This document shows positions 25,365-34,816 of a stretch of 64,000 nucleotides of DNA, in pieces. Position 1 is the stretch's first letter. Each line of letters starts with the position of its first letter. The stretch is from Collinsella tanakaei YIT 12063 (GTDB lineage: Bacteria > Actinomycetota > Coriobacteriia > Coriobacteriales > Coriobacteriaceae). A program made the translations under genes and the position numbers. The notes beneath the pieces were generated by a model. That model saw only the letters and a list, made by a program, of their open reading frames with translations, had not been told where the DNA came from and searched no databases. The stretch lies in NCBI RefSeq assembly GCF_000225705.1, contig NZ_JH126472.1, forward strand, positions 55,890-119,889, read 5' to 3'.

Positions 25365-26198
25365 ATGACAAACAGCAACGCCGCGCGCACCTGGAAGCTC
25401 GCCTCTTGGAACGTCAACGGCCTGCGCGCCGTCCTAAAGAAGGACCCCAGCTTTATCGACATCGTCCACCAGCTTGATGCCGACGTAATCGCCCTGCAAG
25501 AAACCAAGCTGCAGGAGGGCCAGGTAGAAATCGACCTGCCGGGCTACCACCAGGTATGGAGCTATGCCCAGCGCAAGGGCTACTCCGGCACCGCGGTCTT
25601 TACGCGCGTGGAGCCCCTGTCCGTTCGCCACGCAGACAGCCTGCTGCCCTTTGCGGGCGAAGGCGAGGCGGCAGAGCTCTTAGCCGTCGCCGCAACCGAG
25701 GGCCGCGTCTGCGCGCTCGAGTTCGACCGCTTCTGGTTTGTGGACGTCTATACGCCCAACGCGCAAAACGAGCTCGCCCGCATCGACACGCGCATGGCGT
25801 GGGACGACGCATACCGCGCCTTCCTTAAAAGTCTTGAGGACGAGACCGGAAAGCCCGTCATCACCTGCGGCGACTTCAACGTTGCCCACAACGAGATCGA
25901 CCTCAAGAATCCCAAGAGCAACCGCGGCAACGCTGGTTTTTCGGACGAGGAGCGCAGCAAGTTCACCGAGCTGCTCGACGCGGGCTTCACCGACACGTGG
26001 CGCAGCCTCAATCCCGATGTAGAGGGCGTCTACAGCTGGTGGAGCTACCGCTTCAACGCCCGCAAGAACAACGCGGGCTGGCGCATCGACTACTTCTTGG
26101 TGAGCGATGCCATCGCGAGCAACGTCCGCGACGCGCGCATCCGTAACGATATCTTTGGCAGCGATCACTGCCCCGTCGAACTGGAAATCGAGCTCTAG
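25365..26198 (+). CDS. xth: Exodeoxyribonuclease III / AP endonuclease
   Basis: A 277-aa metal-dependent nuclease of the EEP fold. It has LASWNVNGLRA at the start, metal-binding Glu46 in ALQETKLQ, the catalytic loop CGDFNVAHNEIDL, RIDYFLVS and the terminal GSDHCPV Asp-His pair. It repairs abasic sites and trims 3' ends. GGAGG stands directly before the ATG. The 3' end overlaps the convergent beta-propeller gene by 4 bp. An internal -PKSNRGNAGFSDEER segment is the family's DNA-contact loop. Confidence 0.95.
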   Translation: MTNSNAARTWKLASWNVNGLRAVLKKDPSFIDIVHQLDADVIALQETKLQEGQVEIDLPGYHQVWSYAQRKGYSGTAVFTRVEPLSVRHADSLLPFAGEGEAAELLAVAATEGRVCALEFDRFWFVDVYTPNAQNELARIDTRMAWDDAYRAFLKSLEDETGKPVITCGDFNVAHNEIDLKNPKSNRGNAGFSDEERSKFTELLDAGFTDTWRSLNPDVEGVYSWWSYRFNARKNNAGWRIDYFLVSDAIASNVRDARIRNDIFGSDHCPVELEIEL

Positions 26199-28042
26199 CG
26201 CTCGACGCCCCCGCCGTGGCGCTCGTCTCTATGCTGCGAGCGCCACTCGTCCAAACCCTCGTCCTGCGCGCGGCGACCACCCCGATTGCGAATGTACGCA
26301 TACGCCGCGAATCCCACAACAAACACCAGCACGCCCACGCCAAGGCCGGCACCGTTGGGCAGCGTGATGCCGGCGAGGCTGCTCGCCAACGTGTCCAGGC
26401 CCTCGCTACCGCCAACCGGCGTGGACACCGCGCGAGAGCTGTCGGGCGAAACGGCGATCAGGTGCGCCGAGCCCGCAGAGGGGTTTCCGTTCTCGTCCGA
26501 ATCTGCAAGGCAAAAATAGACAGAGCCATCGCGCGCCACAACCGGCGCCGCCGAGCTCGCGGGAGCCTGCGCGGCATAGCAGGCAAGGGACGAGACCCCC
26601 GACTCCACGCTCTCCGATTCGCCAAACGCCTCATCGCTCGCCGAGGTCCAGGCAAGCTCCACCTTGCCCAACACGCTGCTCGAACCATCGGTCGCCACCT
26701 GGCATCGGTACAGATCGCCCTCAAAGGTAACGGCGTAGAGCTCGACGGTTGCCTCGCGCGCGTTGGCGCCGTACGCCACGGCGACCGACGCGGCGGGTAT
26801 GCAGCGCGGATCCAGCGCGCTGTCGGCATACGCAACGGCGGGAGCCCCCTGCTCATCAACCAGGTCGACCGCGCAAAACCCGCCCTGCACCCCCAGCGCG
26901 GCGCCATAACCGGAGCCTTCGCCCTCAAATGCAGACGTCGCAGAGAAGTACGCGCGGCCTCCCAGCACCACCGGGGCCGCGGGAGCCAGCTGCAGCGCCT
27001 GACCGCCGGCTCCGCCAAGCGAGCACTCCGACGCCACCGCAAGCTTTCCCTGCTCAAATGCAACCATATACACGGTGGGCGCCGACGTTCCGACAACGAG
27101 CACGGAACCCCCGTCCGCCAATCCCGTCATCGCGGCGGGCGCCAAGGCCATCCTGCCCAGAATCGCGCCGTCGAGCTGCAGGGATGACGTAGCTTTAGCG
27201 CTTGCGGGGTCAATTGCGCTCAACGTCGAGTCGCCGGGGGCGACCACCAGCGTATTGTCCACATACATCAAAGACGGAGACGCCGCCTTACCGGATCCGC
27301 CGGCGCACACGCCGTCGATCATAGCGGCCGCGCCGTCCACGCCCAAGCTCGTCTGCCAAAACAACCCGCCATCAATGGATGCCGCAGAGATGACTTCGCA
27401 GCTTACGGGAGCACCTTGCTGGTCCAGAGCAAGCAGCGCCACGTAGACGCCGCCGCCATCGGCAACCACCTGCGACGCCGCGCCCCAAGCAGCCGCGCCC
27501 TGCGGCAGCACCGGCGCATCGCTCACCCACGCGATGTCCAAATCCTCGCTCATCATGGCTATCTGGCCCGTTTGCATCACCGCCACCAGGGCGTTGTCGA
27601 CCACCGCAAGCGAAGATCCGCTGCACGCGGCGGCCGGCAGCGAGACCTCGTCCACCTTATCCCAGCTACCGGCTGCGTACTTTGCAACGGAATCGCCAAC
27701 CATCGCGTACACGTAATCCGTCTGACCGACCTGGCGCAGCAGGACGCTCGCCGCGCCGCCCGTGGCAAGGCTGCTCGCCTGGGCGGATGCGGGGGCGCTC
27801 ACGGGAACGGCGCCGGGCACAATGCTGCCCTCAGCCGTGGACGAGTATCCCGACCATGCCGTGTACGCACCATGGAACGCCGCATCTTGCGTCGCGGGCG
27901 CGTCGTCTGCCGCCGCAGGGGAGGGCGCAGCCATCACCGGAAACGCCATAGCGGACAGAGCGCAAGCAGGGACCGCGCACAGAGCAAGGGCCAATGCGGC
28001 GGTGGACAATATGCGGCTGGTGCCTTTGCGATGCGTTTTCAT
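26195..28042 (-). CDS. Secreted, membrane-anchored beta-propeller (PQQ/WD40-like) protein, unknown function
   Basis: A 615-aa extracytoplasmic protein. Residues 1-38 form a signal peptide (MKTHRKGTSR then a hydrophobic run to MA). The body shows repeated blade-like strands (YVDNTLVVAPGDSTLSAIDPASAKATSSL, YAMVGDSVAKYAAGSWDKV, LVVGTSAPTVYMVAF), consistent with a beta-propeller. Near the end the helix GVGVLVFVVGFAAYAYIRNR is followed by a basic, Arg/His-rich tail; before it, LPNGA weakly resembles a sortase motif but lacks the Thr-Gly. The start at 28042 lies after GAGGGAG; upstream open frame is rejected because the signal peptide would be internal. No enzyme motif is seen. Confidence 0.75.
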   Translation of the reverse strand: MKTHRKGTSRILSTAALALALCAVPACALSAMAFPVMAAPSPAAADDAPATQDAAFHGAYTAWSGYSSTAEGSIVPGAVPVSAPASAQASSLATGGAASVLLRQVGQTDYVYAMVGDSVAKYAAGSWDKVDEVSLPAAACSGSSLAVVDNALVAVMQTGQIAMMSEDLDIAWVSDAPVLPQGAAAWGAASQVVADGGGVYVALLALDQQGAPVSCEVISAASIDGGLFWQTSLGVDGAAAMIDGVCAGGSGKAASPSLMYVDNTLVVAPGDSTLSAIDPASAKATSSLQLDGAILGRMALAPAAMTGLADGGSVLVVGTSAPTVYMVAFEQGKLAVASECSLGGAGGQALQLAPAAPVVLGGRAYFSATSAFEGEGSGYGAALGVQGGFCAVDLVDEQGAPAVAYADSALDPRCIPAASVAVAYGANAREATVELYAVTFEGDLYRCQVATDGSSSVLGKVELAWTSASDEAFGESESVESGVSSLACYAAQAPASSAAPVVARDGSVYFCLADSDENGNPSAGSAHLIAVSPDSSRAVSTPVGGSEGLDTLASSLAGITLPNGAGLGVGVLVFVVGFAAYAYIRNRGGRRAQDEGLDEWRSQHRDERHGGGVER

Positions 28043-28303
28043 GTCTCCCTCACAATCCGGCGGCAACCTGCGACAAGCCACCGGCGGCAAATTAGTATCG
28101 ATAAGCAGTGGCAACGAGCCGGAATGGCTCCTCAAATGCGCAATAGTCTCCTCATTGTAGTATGCGAGCAGCGCTCCTGCGCATGTTGCAATCCGCGTAC
28201 ACAATATGTGAGAAGCCAAAGCAGGCCGTGGAGCTGCGGTATCATCGTATGGCACCGCGCCCAGGCCGTGCCCGGGCGCTCAACCTATCAAACGGGAGCA
28301 TCT

Positions 28304-29698
28304 ATGAACGCAACCGCAATCATTCTCGCTGCGGGCGAGGGCACTCGCATGAAATCAAACCATGCAAAGGTAAGCCACAAGATCTTGGGCAAACCCATGA
28401 TCCAGTGGGTTGTCGACGCAACCATCCAGGCAGGGTGCGAGCGCGTCATTGTTGTAGTGGGCAGCCACGCGGACGAGGTCCGCTCGATTCTTGACCAGGC
28501 GTACGCGCAATCTTCCGTGCAGGTAGAAACCGTCGAGCAGGCGGAGCGCCTGGGCACCGGGCACGCCGTGCGCGTAGCGCTTGGGGCTTGCAACGTTACA
28601 TCTGGCCCTGTAGTGGTCCTCAACGGCGACCTGCCCCTTATCCAGGCCGAAACCGTGCGCATGTTTGCCCAGACCGTGGCGGACGGCAAGCTGGCGGCCA
28701 CCGTGCTCACCATGACCCCGCCCGACCCCTTTGGGTACGGCCGCATCGAGCTCGATGCCGACGGCGTCATCGCCCGCATCATCGAGCAGAAGGACTGCAC
28801 GCCCCAGCAGGCCGAGGAGCTGCTTGAATGCAACGCCGGCTGCTACGCCTTTGACGGCGCGCTGCTGAGCCGCCACATCGGCGACGTCACCTGCGATAAC
28901 GCCCAGGGCGAGTACTACCTGCCTGACATGCTTGAGATCCTCAAGTCCGCCGGCCATGCCGTGGGCATCTACCACTGCGAGGACTACCGCGACGGCCTGG
29001 GCGTCAACTCGCGCGCCCAGTTGGCGCAGCTCACCGCCATCGCCCGCGACCGCATCAACAACCAGCTCATGGCCCAGGGCGTCACCTTCATCGATCCCGC
29101 CCAGGCTTGGATTGGCCCGGACGCCACCATCGGCCGCGACACCGTGGTATGGCCCCAAACCCACCTGATCGGCGCCACGCACGTTGGCGAGGACTGCCAG
29201 CTTGGCCCCAACACGCGCCTCACCAACGTGGTCGCCGGCGATCGCTGCTCGCTTGACGAGACCGTAGGCATCGACGCCGTTATCGAAAACGACGTCACCT
29301 GCGGCCCGCGCTGCTACCTGCGCCCCGGCACCCACCTGCTCGACCGCGCGCACGTGGGCACGCACGTGGAGATCAAGAAGTCCACCATTGGCGAGGGCTC
29401 AAAGGTGCCGCACCTCTCCTACATTGGCGACACAACCATGGGCGCTGGCGTAAATGTCGGCGCTGGTTCCATCACCTGCAACTATGATGGTAAGAATAAG
29501 CACGCAACCACCATTGGCGACCGCACCTTCATCGGTTCGGACACCATGATGGTGGCGCCGGTCAACATTGGCTCGGACGCCATCACCGGCGCAGGCGGCA
29601 CCATCACCAAGGATGTTCCCGACGGGGCGCTTGCCATCGAGCGCACCGATCAGCGCATCATAGAGGGTTACACCGAGCTCAGAAGGGCTCGTCTGTAA
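28304..29698 (+). CDS. glmU: Bifunctional N-acetylglucosamine-1-phosphate uridyltransferase / glucosamine-1-phosphate acetyltransferase
   Basis: A 464-aa enzyme of UDP-GlcNAc synthesis. Residues about 1-230 are the uridyltransferase with LAAGEGTRMKS (8-18), Lys at the SHKILGKPM segment and GTGHAVR; about 250-460 are the left-handed beta-helix acetyltransferase, with hexapeptide repeats and the IKKSTIGEGSKVPHLSYIGD and GSITCNYDGKNKH segments. GGGAG precedes the ATG at 28304. prs follows 60 bp downstream, the same pairing as in many Gram-positives, so the two likely share a transcript. Confidence 0.97.
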   Translation: MNATAIILAAGEGTRMKSNHAKVSHKILGKPMIQWVVDATIQAGCERVIVVVGSHADEVRSILDQAYAQSSVQVETVEQAERLGTGHAVRVALGACNVTSGPVVVLNGDLPLIQAETVRMFAQTVADGKLAATVLTMTPPDPFGYGRIELDADGVIARIIEQKDCTPQQAEELLECNAGCYAFDGALLSRHIGDVTCDNAQGEYYLPDMLEILKSAGHAVGIYHCEDYRDGLGVNSRAQLAQLTAIARDRINNQLMAQGVTFIDPAQAWIGPDATIGRDTVVWPQTHLIGATHVGEDCQLGPNTRLTNVVAGDRCSLDETVGIDAVIENDVTCGPRCYLRPGTHLLDRAHVGTHVEIKKSTIGEGSKVPHLSYIGDTTMGAGVNVGAGSITCNYDGKNKHATTIGDRTFIGSDTMMVAPVNIGSDAITGAGGTITKDVPDGALAIERTDQRIIEGYTELRRARL

Positions 29699-29758
29699 TA
29701 TAGTAAGAACGTACCGGCACAGGCAGCCAAGGCAGCAACGAACAAAGGAGCAAGGGAA

Positions 29759-30745
29759 ATGCCGACAACCGATCCCAAGAAGACGGTGGATATGAACAAG
29801 ATCCTCCGCGTCTATTCGGGTTCTTCCAACCGTCCGCTGGCAGAGAAGATCGCGGGCCTGCTGGGGGTGGAGCTCTCCGGCCTCACGCTCAAGCAGTTCG
29901 CCAACGGCGAGATCTACGCTCGCTACGATGAGACCGTCCGCGGCGCCGACGTGTTCCTGATCCAGTCTGTCGCAGGCGCCAACGTCAACGACATGCTGAT
30001 GGAGCTCCTCATCGCCACCGATGCCGCCAAGCGCGCTTCCGCTCGCTCCATCACCGCGGTTATCACCCACTACGGCTACGCCCGCCAGGATCGCAAGGCC
30101 GGCCCGCGCGAGCCCATCACCGCCCGCCTGGTCGCCAACCTGCTTGAGACCGCCGGCGTCAACCGCATCATCACCCTTGACCTGCACCAGGGTCAAATCC
30201 AGGGCTTCTTCGACATCCCGGTGAACCACCTCTCCGCGCTGCCGCTGTTTGCCGATTACTACAACGAGATGAACTTCGACACGGACAACCTTGTTGTGGT
30301 CTCCCCCGACGTGGGCCGCGCCAAAGCCGCCAAGAAGCTCTCCGACATGCTGGGCTGCAGCCTGGCCATCGCCCACAAGGGCCGTCCGCGCCACAACGCC
30401 GCCGAAGTCATGGGCATCATCGGCGACATCAAGGGCAAGACCTGCATCATCAACGATGACATGATCGACACCGCGGGTACGCTCTGCGCCAACGTCAAGG
30501 AGCTCAAGGCCCTGGGCGCCGGCGACATCTACGTGTGCGCCACCCACGGCATCTTCTCCGGCCCCGCCATCGAGCGCCTCAACGAGGCCCCCATTGTGGA
30601 GTGCGTGGTCACCGACGCCATCCCCGTCGAGACCGGCGGCAAGATCAAGACCATCTCCGTTGCCGGCGAGTTCGCCGACACCATCAAGGCCGTGTATCAC
30701 GAGCGCTCCGTCTCCTGCCTGGTGGGCGGCGACTTCGCGCTGTAA
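29759..30745 (+). CDS. prs: Ribose-phosphate pyrophosphokinase (PRPP synthetase)
   Basis: A 328-aa class I enzyme that makes PRPP for purines, pyrimidines, His, Trp and NAD. It has RVYSGSSNRPLAEKIAG at the N terminus, GYARQDRKAGPREPITA (ATP-binding flexible loop), DLHQGQIQGFF (metal site), SPDVGRAKAAKKLSDML and the ribose-phosphate loop IINDDMIDTAGTLC. AGGAG lies nine bases before the ATG. A terminator follows. The purine genes purF, purM, purN and purE elsewhere in the window consume its product. Confidence 0.97.
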   Translation: MPTTDPKKTVDMNKILRVYSGSSNRPLAEKIAGLLGVELSGLTLKQFANGEIYARYDETVRGADVFLIQSVAGANVNDMLMELLIATDAAKRASARSITAVITHYGYARQDRKAGPREPITARLVANLLETAGVNRIITLDLHQGQIQGFFDIPVNHLSALPLFADYYNEMNFDTDNLVVVSPDVGRAKAAKKLSDMLGCSLAIAHKGRPRHNAAEVMGIIGDIKGKTCIINDDMIDTAGTLCANVKELKALGAGDIYVCATHGIFSGPAIERLNEAPIVECVVTDAIPVETGGKIKTISVAGEFADTIKAVYHERSVSCLVGGDFAL

Positions 30746-30802
30746 TCAAACAACGTCGAATGGCTTACGTGGCAGCTTGGCCGCGCGCATACAAGCATTT
30801 AC

Positions 30803-30841
30803 AGGAGGTCCCAGCTTTACGGCCGGGGCTTCCTTCTTTTT
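30803..30841 (+). terminator. terminator after prs
   Basis: AGGAGGTCCC (30803-30812) pairs, with two wobbles, to GGGGCTTCCT (30825-30834), followed by TTCTTTTT. Confidence 0.7.
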
Positions 30842-31198
30842 AGCGGCTCTCTTGGCGCAAGAAAGCCCGTTTCTTCTGCTGCGCGCCCTTCTCGCACCAA
30901 CGATGTGTGCAAAAGTAGAGGATAATTGCATCGATTTTGGAACATGCCAAGCAGGACACTTTTTTCGAGCGCCCTCTATCGTTTTTACTAATTGCTACAA
31001 GTTTGCTATACAAAGCCTTTCTTGATAATAGTGCAATTATCCTTAAGAACTGCACAGAGAGCTTCTCGGAAGAAGGCCAAAAGCCATGATTCGCACCTTG
31101 TTGATATAGTGAAAGGCCCTAGACAAGACACGTTCTCGTCTATGGCCCCCTCATCGCTTCATTTTGCGGCGCGCAATCCGAAACCCGCACCGCAAGCG
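30842..31198. other. intergenic region between prs and a GNAT gene
   Basis: About 357 bp between the prs terminator and the convergent GNAT stop, AT-richer than its flanks. No frame has a ribosome site or family-like translation, and no hairpin or tRNA-like fold was found. I see nothing functional in it beyond possible 3' ends. Confidence 0.4.
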
Positions 31199-31729
31199 TT
31201 ACAGCACGTACTCCAGCTGGCAATCCATTGGCTCTCGCTGAACAGCGGCCTCGTTGTACTCCTCCGCCTCGACGCAGCCCATGTGCTCGTAAAACGCCTG
31301 GGTTTCAACAGCGGAGTGCGACGAGATGTAGAGCTTCTTCACGCCCAGGTTGCGCGCAAAGTCCGCGGCGAGCAAAAAGAGCACCGCACCCATACCATGA
31401 CGGCGCATATCACTCGAGACGTGCAGGCTAGTGAGCTCCATGTACTGGCCCTCGCTACCAAAGGCCTTGCGCTCGACGGATGCAAATCCCTTCAGCTCAT
31501 CGTCCACAAACGCACCCCACACAACGCCACCGCTGGCGAGCGTGTTCTTAAGACATTCGACCAGGTAGGAATAGTCGCTATCAGACCAATCATCAATAAA
31601 CGGATCGGCAAGCACCGTCCACTCACCGTCGACCTTGCGCTTGCAATCGGTTACAACCTGTTTGCGTTCAAAGTGGTCGAACAACTCTACGCCAAGCTCG
31701 CTGTTGGTGAGCTCGCGGTACTGCGGCAT
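31199..31729 (-). CDS. GNAT-family N-acetyltransferase
   Basis: A 176-aa acetyltransferase. The family core is LTSLHVSSDMRRHGMGAVLFLLAADFARNLG, which holds the acetyl-CoA pyrophosphate-binding R-R-x-G-x-G/A-like loop (DMRRHGMG), then YISSHSAVETQAFYEHMGC, the C-terminal motif. The acceptor (a small molecule, peptide or protein amine) cannot be read. AAGGA lies nine bases before the ATG at 31729; upstream residues are rejected. Monocistronic, divergent from pth. Confidence 0.88.
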   Translation of the reverse strand: MPQYRELTNSELGVELFDHFERKQVVTDCKRKVDGEWTVLADPFIDDWSDSDYSYLVECLKNTLASGGVVWGAFVDDELKGFASVERKAFGSEGQYMELTSLHVSSDMRRHGMGAVLFLLAADFARNLGVKKLYISSHSAVETQAFYEHMGCVEAEEYNEAAVQREPMDCQLEYVL

Positions 31730-31880
31730 GGTGAGGATCCTTTCCAAATAAATGATCTTATGTTCACAATAGTATCGTGCAATAGGCAAATTCGACAAAA
31801 CTGCACGTGTTTAGGCTCCTAACAGTTTTCAGCACAACCGTCGACAGGAGCGATTTTGCATGTAATCGCACCGCCACCCT

Positions 31881-31909
31881 TTGACAGCCCGTAGCGCCAC
31901 GGGCAACAT
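31881..31909 (+). promoter_or_regulatory. candidate pth promoter
   Basis: TTGACA (31881-31886), a 17-bp spacer and CAACAT (31904-31909). The spacer holds a perfect 6-bp inverted repeat, GCCCGT/ACGGGC (31887-31892, 31899-31904), that could bind a regulator. It lies 56 bp before the pth start. Confidence 0.35.
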
Positions 31910-31964
31910 AGACTGCACAACATGGAAAGCATGAACACTCTAAGCAACGCATATAGGAGGCAGC

Positions 31965-32594
31965 ATGGCAGCAGCCACGCCTAAAAAGATTCGTATGGTC
32001 GCGGGTCTGGGCAATCCGGGCGAGGAATACAAGGACACGCGCCACAACGCCGGATTCAAAGCAATTGACGAGCTTGCTAGACAGGCTGGCGTCACGTATT
32101 GGAAAAACCAGCTGGGTGCGGAAGTCGCCACCATCCAGGTGCACGATCCAGAGGCAGAGGGCGGACGCCGCGAGGTCCTTCTGGTCAAACCGCAGTCCTT
32201 CATGAACACCAGCGGAGGCCCCATCTCCAAGCTGTGCGCTCAGAACAAGATCACGGTCGAGGAACTGCTGGTTATCCATGATGAGCTGGACATTCCCGAG
32301 GGCGACGTGCGCGTAAAGGTTGGCGGCGGGCATGCCGGGCACAACGGCCTGCGCTCCATCATCGATAAGATGGGCAGCCGCGACTTCAGCCGCATCCGCA
32401 CGGGCATTGGCAACCCTCCGGGCCGCATGGCGGTTGCGGACTTTGTTCTCAAGCAGTTCCGCCCCAAAGAGCTGGAAGACTTCGAGAACACCTGCGCTCG
32501 CGCTGCGGACGCCGCAGGCCTAGCCCTTACACAGGGCGTTGTCTACGCGCGTGACCACGTCAACGGCGGGGCCGCCAGCAACGGCAAGCACTAA
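31965..32594 (+). CDS. pth: Peptidyl-tRNA hydrolase
   Basis: A 209-aa enzyme that frees tRNA from drop-off peptidyl-tRNA. Catalytic His27 in DTRHNAGF, Asn81 in SFMNTSGG and Asp106 in HDELDIPEG are in place; GHNGLRSI and the RIRTGIGNP segment also match. Length is slightly above the usual 190-200 aa because of a short N-terminal run (AAATPKK) and a C-terminal tail. The AGGAGG site is ideal. Convergent with the DeoR gene. Confidence 0.96.
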   Translation: MAAATPKKIRMVAGLGNPGEEYKDTRHNAGFKAIDELARQAGVTYWKNQLGAEVATIQVHDPEAEGGRREVLLVKPQSFMNTSGGPISKLCAQNKITVEELLVIHDELDIPEGDVRVKVGGGHAGHNGLRSIIDKMGSRDFSRIRTGIGNPPGRMAVADFVLKQFRPKELEDFENTCARAADAAGLALTQGVVYARDHVNGGAASNGKH

Positions 32595-32611
32595 TCCACC
32601 GCACGCCCGCG

Positions 32612-33352
32612 CTAAACGCAGCGAACGCTCGCCACGTCCTCGTACCCCTCGGGCATGCTGGTGGTCAGCACTTCAACCTGGCCCAAAGACGCAAAGCTCA
32701 CGGGCGCCACGCGTCCAAACTTACTCGTATCCGCCAACACCAACCGGCGTGCGCTACGGGCCAGCGACGCGCGCTTCACCTGCGACTCCTCGCGCTCCGG
32801 ACTGGTGCACCCCGCCCGCAGGTCAATGCCGTTGGCACCCCAAAATCCAAGCGTAAAGTTATAGCGCTCCAAGGCTTCAAGCGCCTCCGGCCCCACCATG
32901 GCAGACGTGGACCCCTTTAGCTCGCCGCCCAGCAGCACCACCGTAAAGCCGCGCTGCGCCAAGGTGAGGCCGTGCACGGCGGAATTGGTCACGTAGAGCG
33001 CGCCCTTCTCCGTAAGGCAATCGACCAGCACCTTGGTGGTTGAGCCAGAGTCCACATACACGCAGTCGCGCGGCCCCACCAGCGACGCGGCGTAGCGCGC
33101 CAGCAGCTGTTTTTGATCCGCATGCAATTCAGAGCGTTGCTGCAGGGTAAGGTCATAGCTCACGTGCGCGTCCTCCAAGCACACCGCGCCGCCGTGCACC
33201 TTGGTAAGCTTGTTGAGACTGTCCAGCTTATCCAGGTCGCGGCGCACCGTAGACTCAGAAATCCCCAAGTCGCAGGCAAGCTGCGCCACCGTCACCGTGC
33301 CAGATGCGTTGACCTTCTCAACTATGCGCGCAAAGCGCTCCTCCGCAAGCAT
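32612..33352 (-). CDS. DeoR-family transcriptional regulator
   Basis: A 246-aa sugar-responsive regulator. The N-terminal helix-turn-helix is MLAEERFARIVEKVNASGTVTVAQLACDLGISESTVRRDLDKLDSLNKLTKVHGGAV, the C-terminal sensor domain carries VYVDSGSTTKVLVDCL and FWGANGIDL, as in GlpR/FruR-type proteins. It starts three bases after the stop of the upstream oxidoreductase gene, whose last codons supply GGAG, so the two are coupled. It probably responds to a phosphorylated sugar related to that enzyme's substrate; the ligand is unknown. Confidence 0.9.
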   Translation of the reverse strand: MLAEERFARIVEKVNASGTVTVAQLACDLGISESTVRRDLDKLDSLNKLTKVHGGAVCLEDAHVSYDLTLQQRSELHADQKQLLARYAASLVGPRDCVYVDSGSTTKVLVDCLTEKGALYVTNSAVHGLTLAQRGFTVVLLGGELKGSTSAMVGPEALEALERYNFTLGFWGANGIDLRAGCTSPEREESQVKRASLARSARRLVLADTSKFGRVAPVSFASLGQVEVLTTSMPEGYEDVASVRCV

Positions 33353-33355
33353 GGC

Positions 33356-34435
33356 CTAGCGCTCCTCCGGGTACACAACGCCCCAGTCTGCGCGCAAACG
33401 CGTCATGACGTCCATCACGTCGGCGGCGATGTCTATCAGCCCCGCCTTGGAGGTGTCACCCGCAACGGCGGCCTCAAGATCGGCCATCTCATAGCACAGC
33501 GCGTAGGCCTCCTCGCCCGCCTGCACAGTCTCGCGGCGACCGTCTTCCGTCCACACAATGGTCGCGGTATCGGCGCGCGGGTACTCGCTCACCTCGATAT
33601 AGCACTTGTCAAAGCTGATGACGGAGCGCTTGGGCTGCTTGGAGTGCAGGCTTAGGCTAAACACGCCCAGCTGGCCCTCCGCGTTACGGGTAACAAAACC
33701 GCTGGTCTGGTCCACGCCGGTTGAAGCAAGGTTTGCCAGCGACACAACCTCGGTGGGCGCGCTGGCCATAAACAGACGGGCGATCGAGAGCGCGTACACA
33801 CCAATATCCAGCATGGCGCCGCCGGCAAGGTTGATGTTGTAGAAGCGGTTGGTGAGGTCGCCGTACTCCTTGTAGCTGCCAAAGTTGATCTGCGCCAGGT
33901 TCATGGCGCCAAACTCGCCGCTGTCAACGCGGCGCACCAGCTCCTGGTACAGAGGCATGTGCAAAATGGTGGTAGCGTCCATCAGCACCACGTTGTGCTC
34001 GCGGGCGATGGCGCGGGCCTCGTCCAGCTCGGCGGAGTTCAGCGTGATAGACTTCTCGCACAGCACGTGCTTGCCCGCGGCCAAGGCATCGCGCAGGTAA
34101 GTGATATGCGTGTTGTGCGGCGTGGTGATATAAATGGCGTCGATATCAGGGTCAGCGTAAAGCTCTTCGCACGACTCGTATACGCGCTCAACACCATAGC
34201 GCTCGGCAAAAGCCACGGCCTTCTCCTGCGTGCGGTTGGCAACACCCGCCAGTTTGCGGCCGGCAAGCGCCAGCGACTGCGCCATCTGGTTGGCGATCAC
34301 GCCGCAACCAATAACGGCCCAGCGCAGCTGCGGCGCGCAGAACACATCGGAAGGAAACGGCTTGTCAGCCACGCTTGCAAACGCCGCCTTGGCGGCTGCC
34401 GCGGAATCAAGCGGCGCGGCGGTAGTCTGGTCCAT
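33356..34435 (-). CDS. Gfo/Idh/MocA-family NAD(P)-dependent oxidoreductase
   Basis: A 359-aa dehydrogenase with a Rossmann half (WAVIGCGVIANQMAQSLALAGRKLAGVANRTQEKAVAFAERYGV), the cofactor/catalytic segment HVLCEKSITLNSAELDEA (EK motif) and the C-terminal alpha/beta domain with GGAMLDIGVYALSIARLF. Family members oxidise or reduce sugars, inositols or aminosugars; dihydrodiol dehydrogenase-like members are closest by eye. The start at 34435 follows GAGAGG; an upstream GTG frame is rejected. Forms a two-gene operon with the DeoR regulator. Confidence 0.88.
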   Translation of the reverse strand: MDQTTAAPLDSAAAAKAAFASVADKPFPSDVFCAPQLRWAVIGCGVIANQMAQSLALAGRKLAGVANRTQEKAVAFAERYGVERVYESCEELYADPDIDAIYITTPHNTHITYLRDALAAGKHVLCEKSITLNSAELDEARAIAREHNVVLMDATTILHMPLYQELVRRVDSGEFGAMNLAQINFGSYKEYGDLTNRFYNINLAGGAMLDIGVYALSIARLFMASAPTEVVSLANLASTGVDQTSGFVTRNAEGQLGVFSLSLHSKQPKRSVISFDKCYIEVSEYPRADTATIVWTEDGRRETVQAGEEAYALCYEMADLEAAVAGDTSKAGLIDIAADVMDVMTRLRADWGVVYPEER

Positions 34436-34680
34436 ACTGCATCCTCTCTCCCATGGGCTCCTTTTCAGGCTCCCCCTGTGGACGAGAATCCCAATCACTT
34501 CTGGTCGCCCACATATTCTGTGCTCATTATTGCTTATTTATGACGTTTTTTGGAGGGAGGAATTTGGTAGAATTGGCATGTTCTTCCAATTTTCATCATC
34601 TCCGATCAGCATGCCGCCAGCAGCATCACCCACCGATTCGCGTGGTCGCGTTGGCGGGTTTGCCTGTACGGTCTATACAA

Positions 34681-34705
34681 ACCCCCTTACGCCAGGGGGT
34701 ATACT
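34681..34705 (+). promoter_or_regulatory. inverted repeat and -10-like box upstream of nfnA-like gene
   Basis: ACCCCCT (34681-34687) and AGGGGGT (34694-34700) form a 7-bp inverted repeat that runs into TATACT (34700-34705), a -10-like box 112 bp before the start. The word AGGGGGTATA also occurs upstream of the adhesin (43784-43793, inverted). Confidence 0.42.
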
Positions 34706-34816
34706 AAACGCTGTATGCGTGTTTGTCGTCTAGCACGCATAGCCATGCATTCGTTTGCAATTTGGAGCATGCGGCAACGCTTGTTTTCGCATCTCCAGAA
34801 GGTAGAGAGGGGTTCT

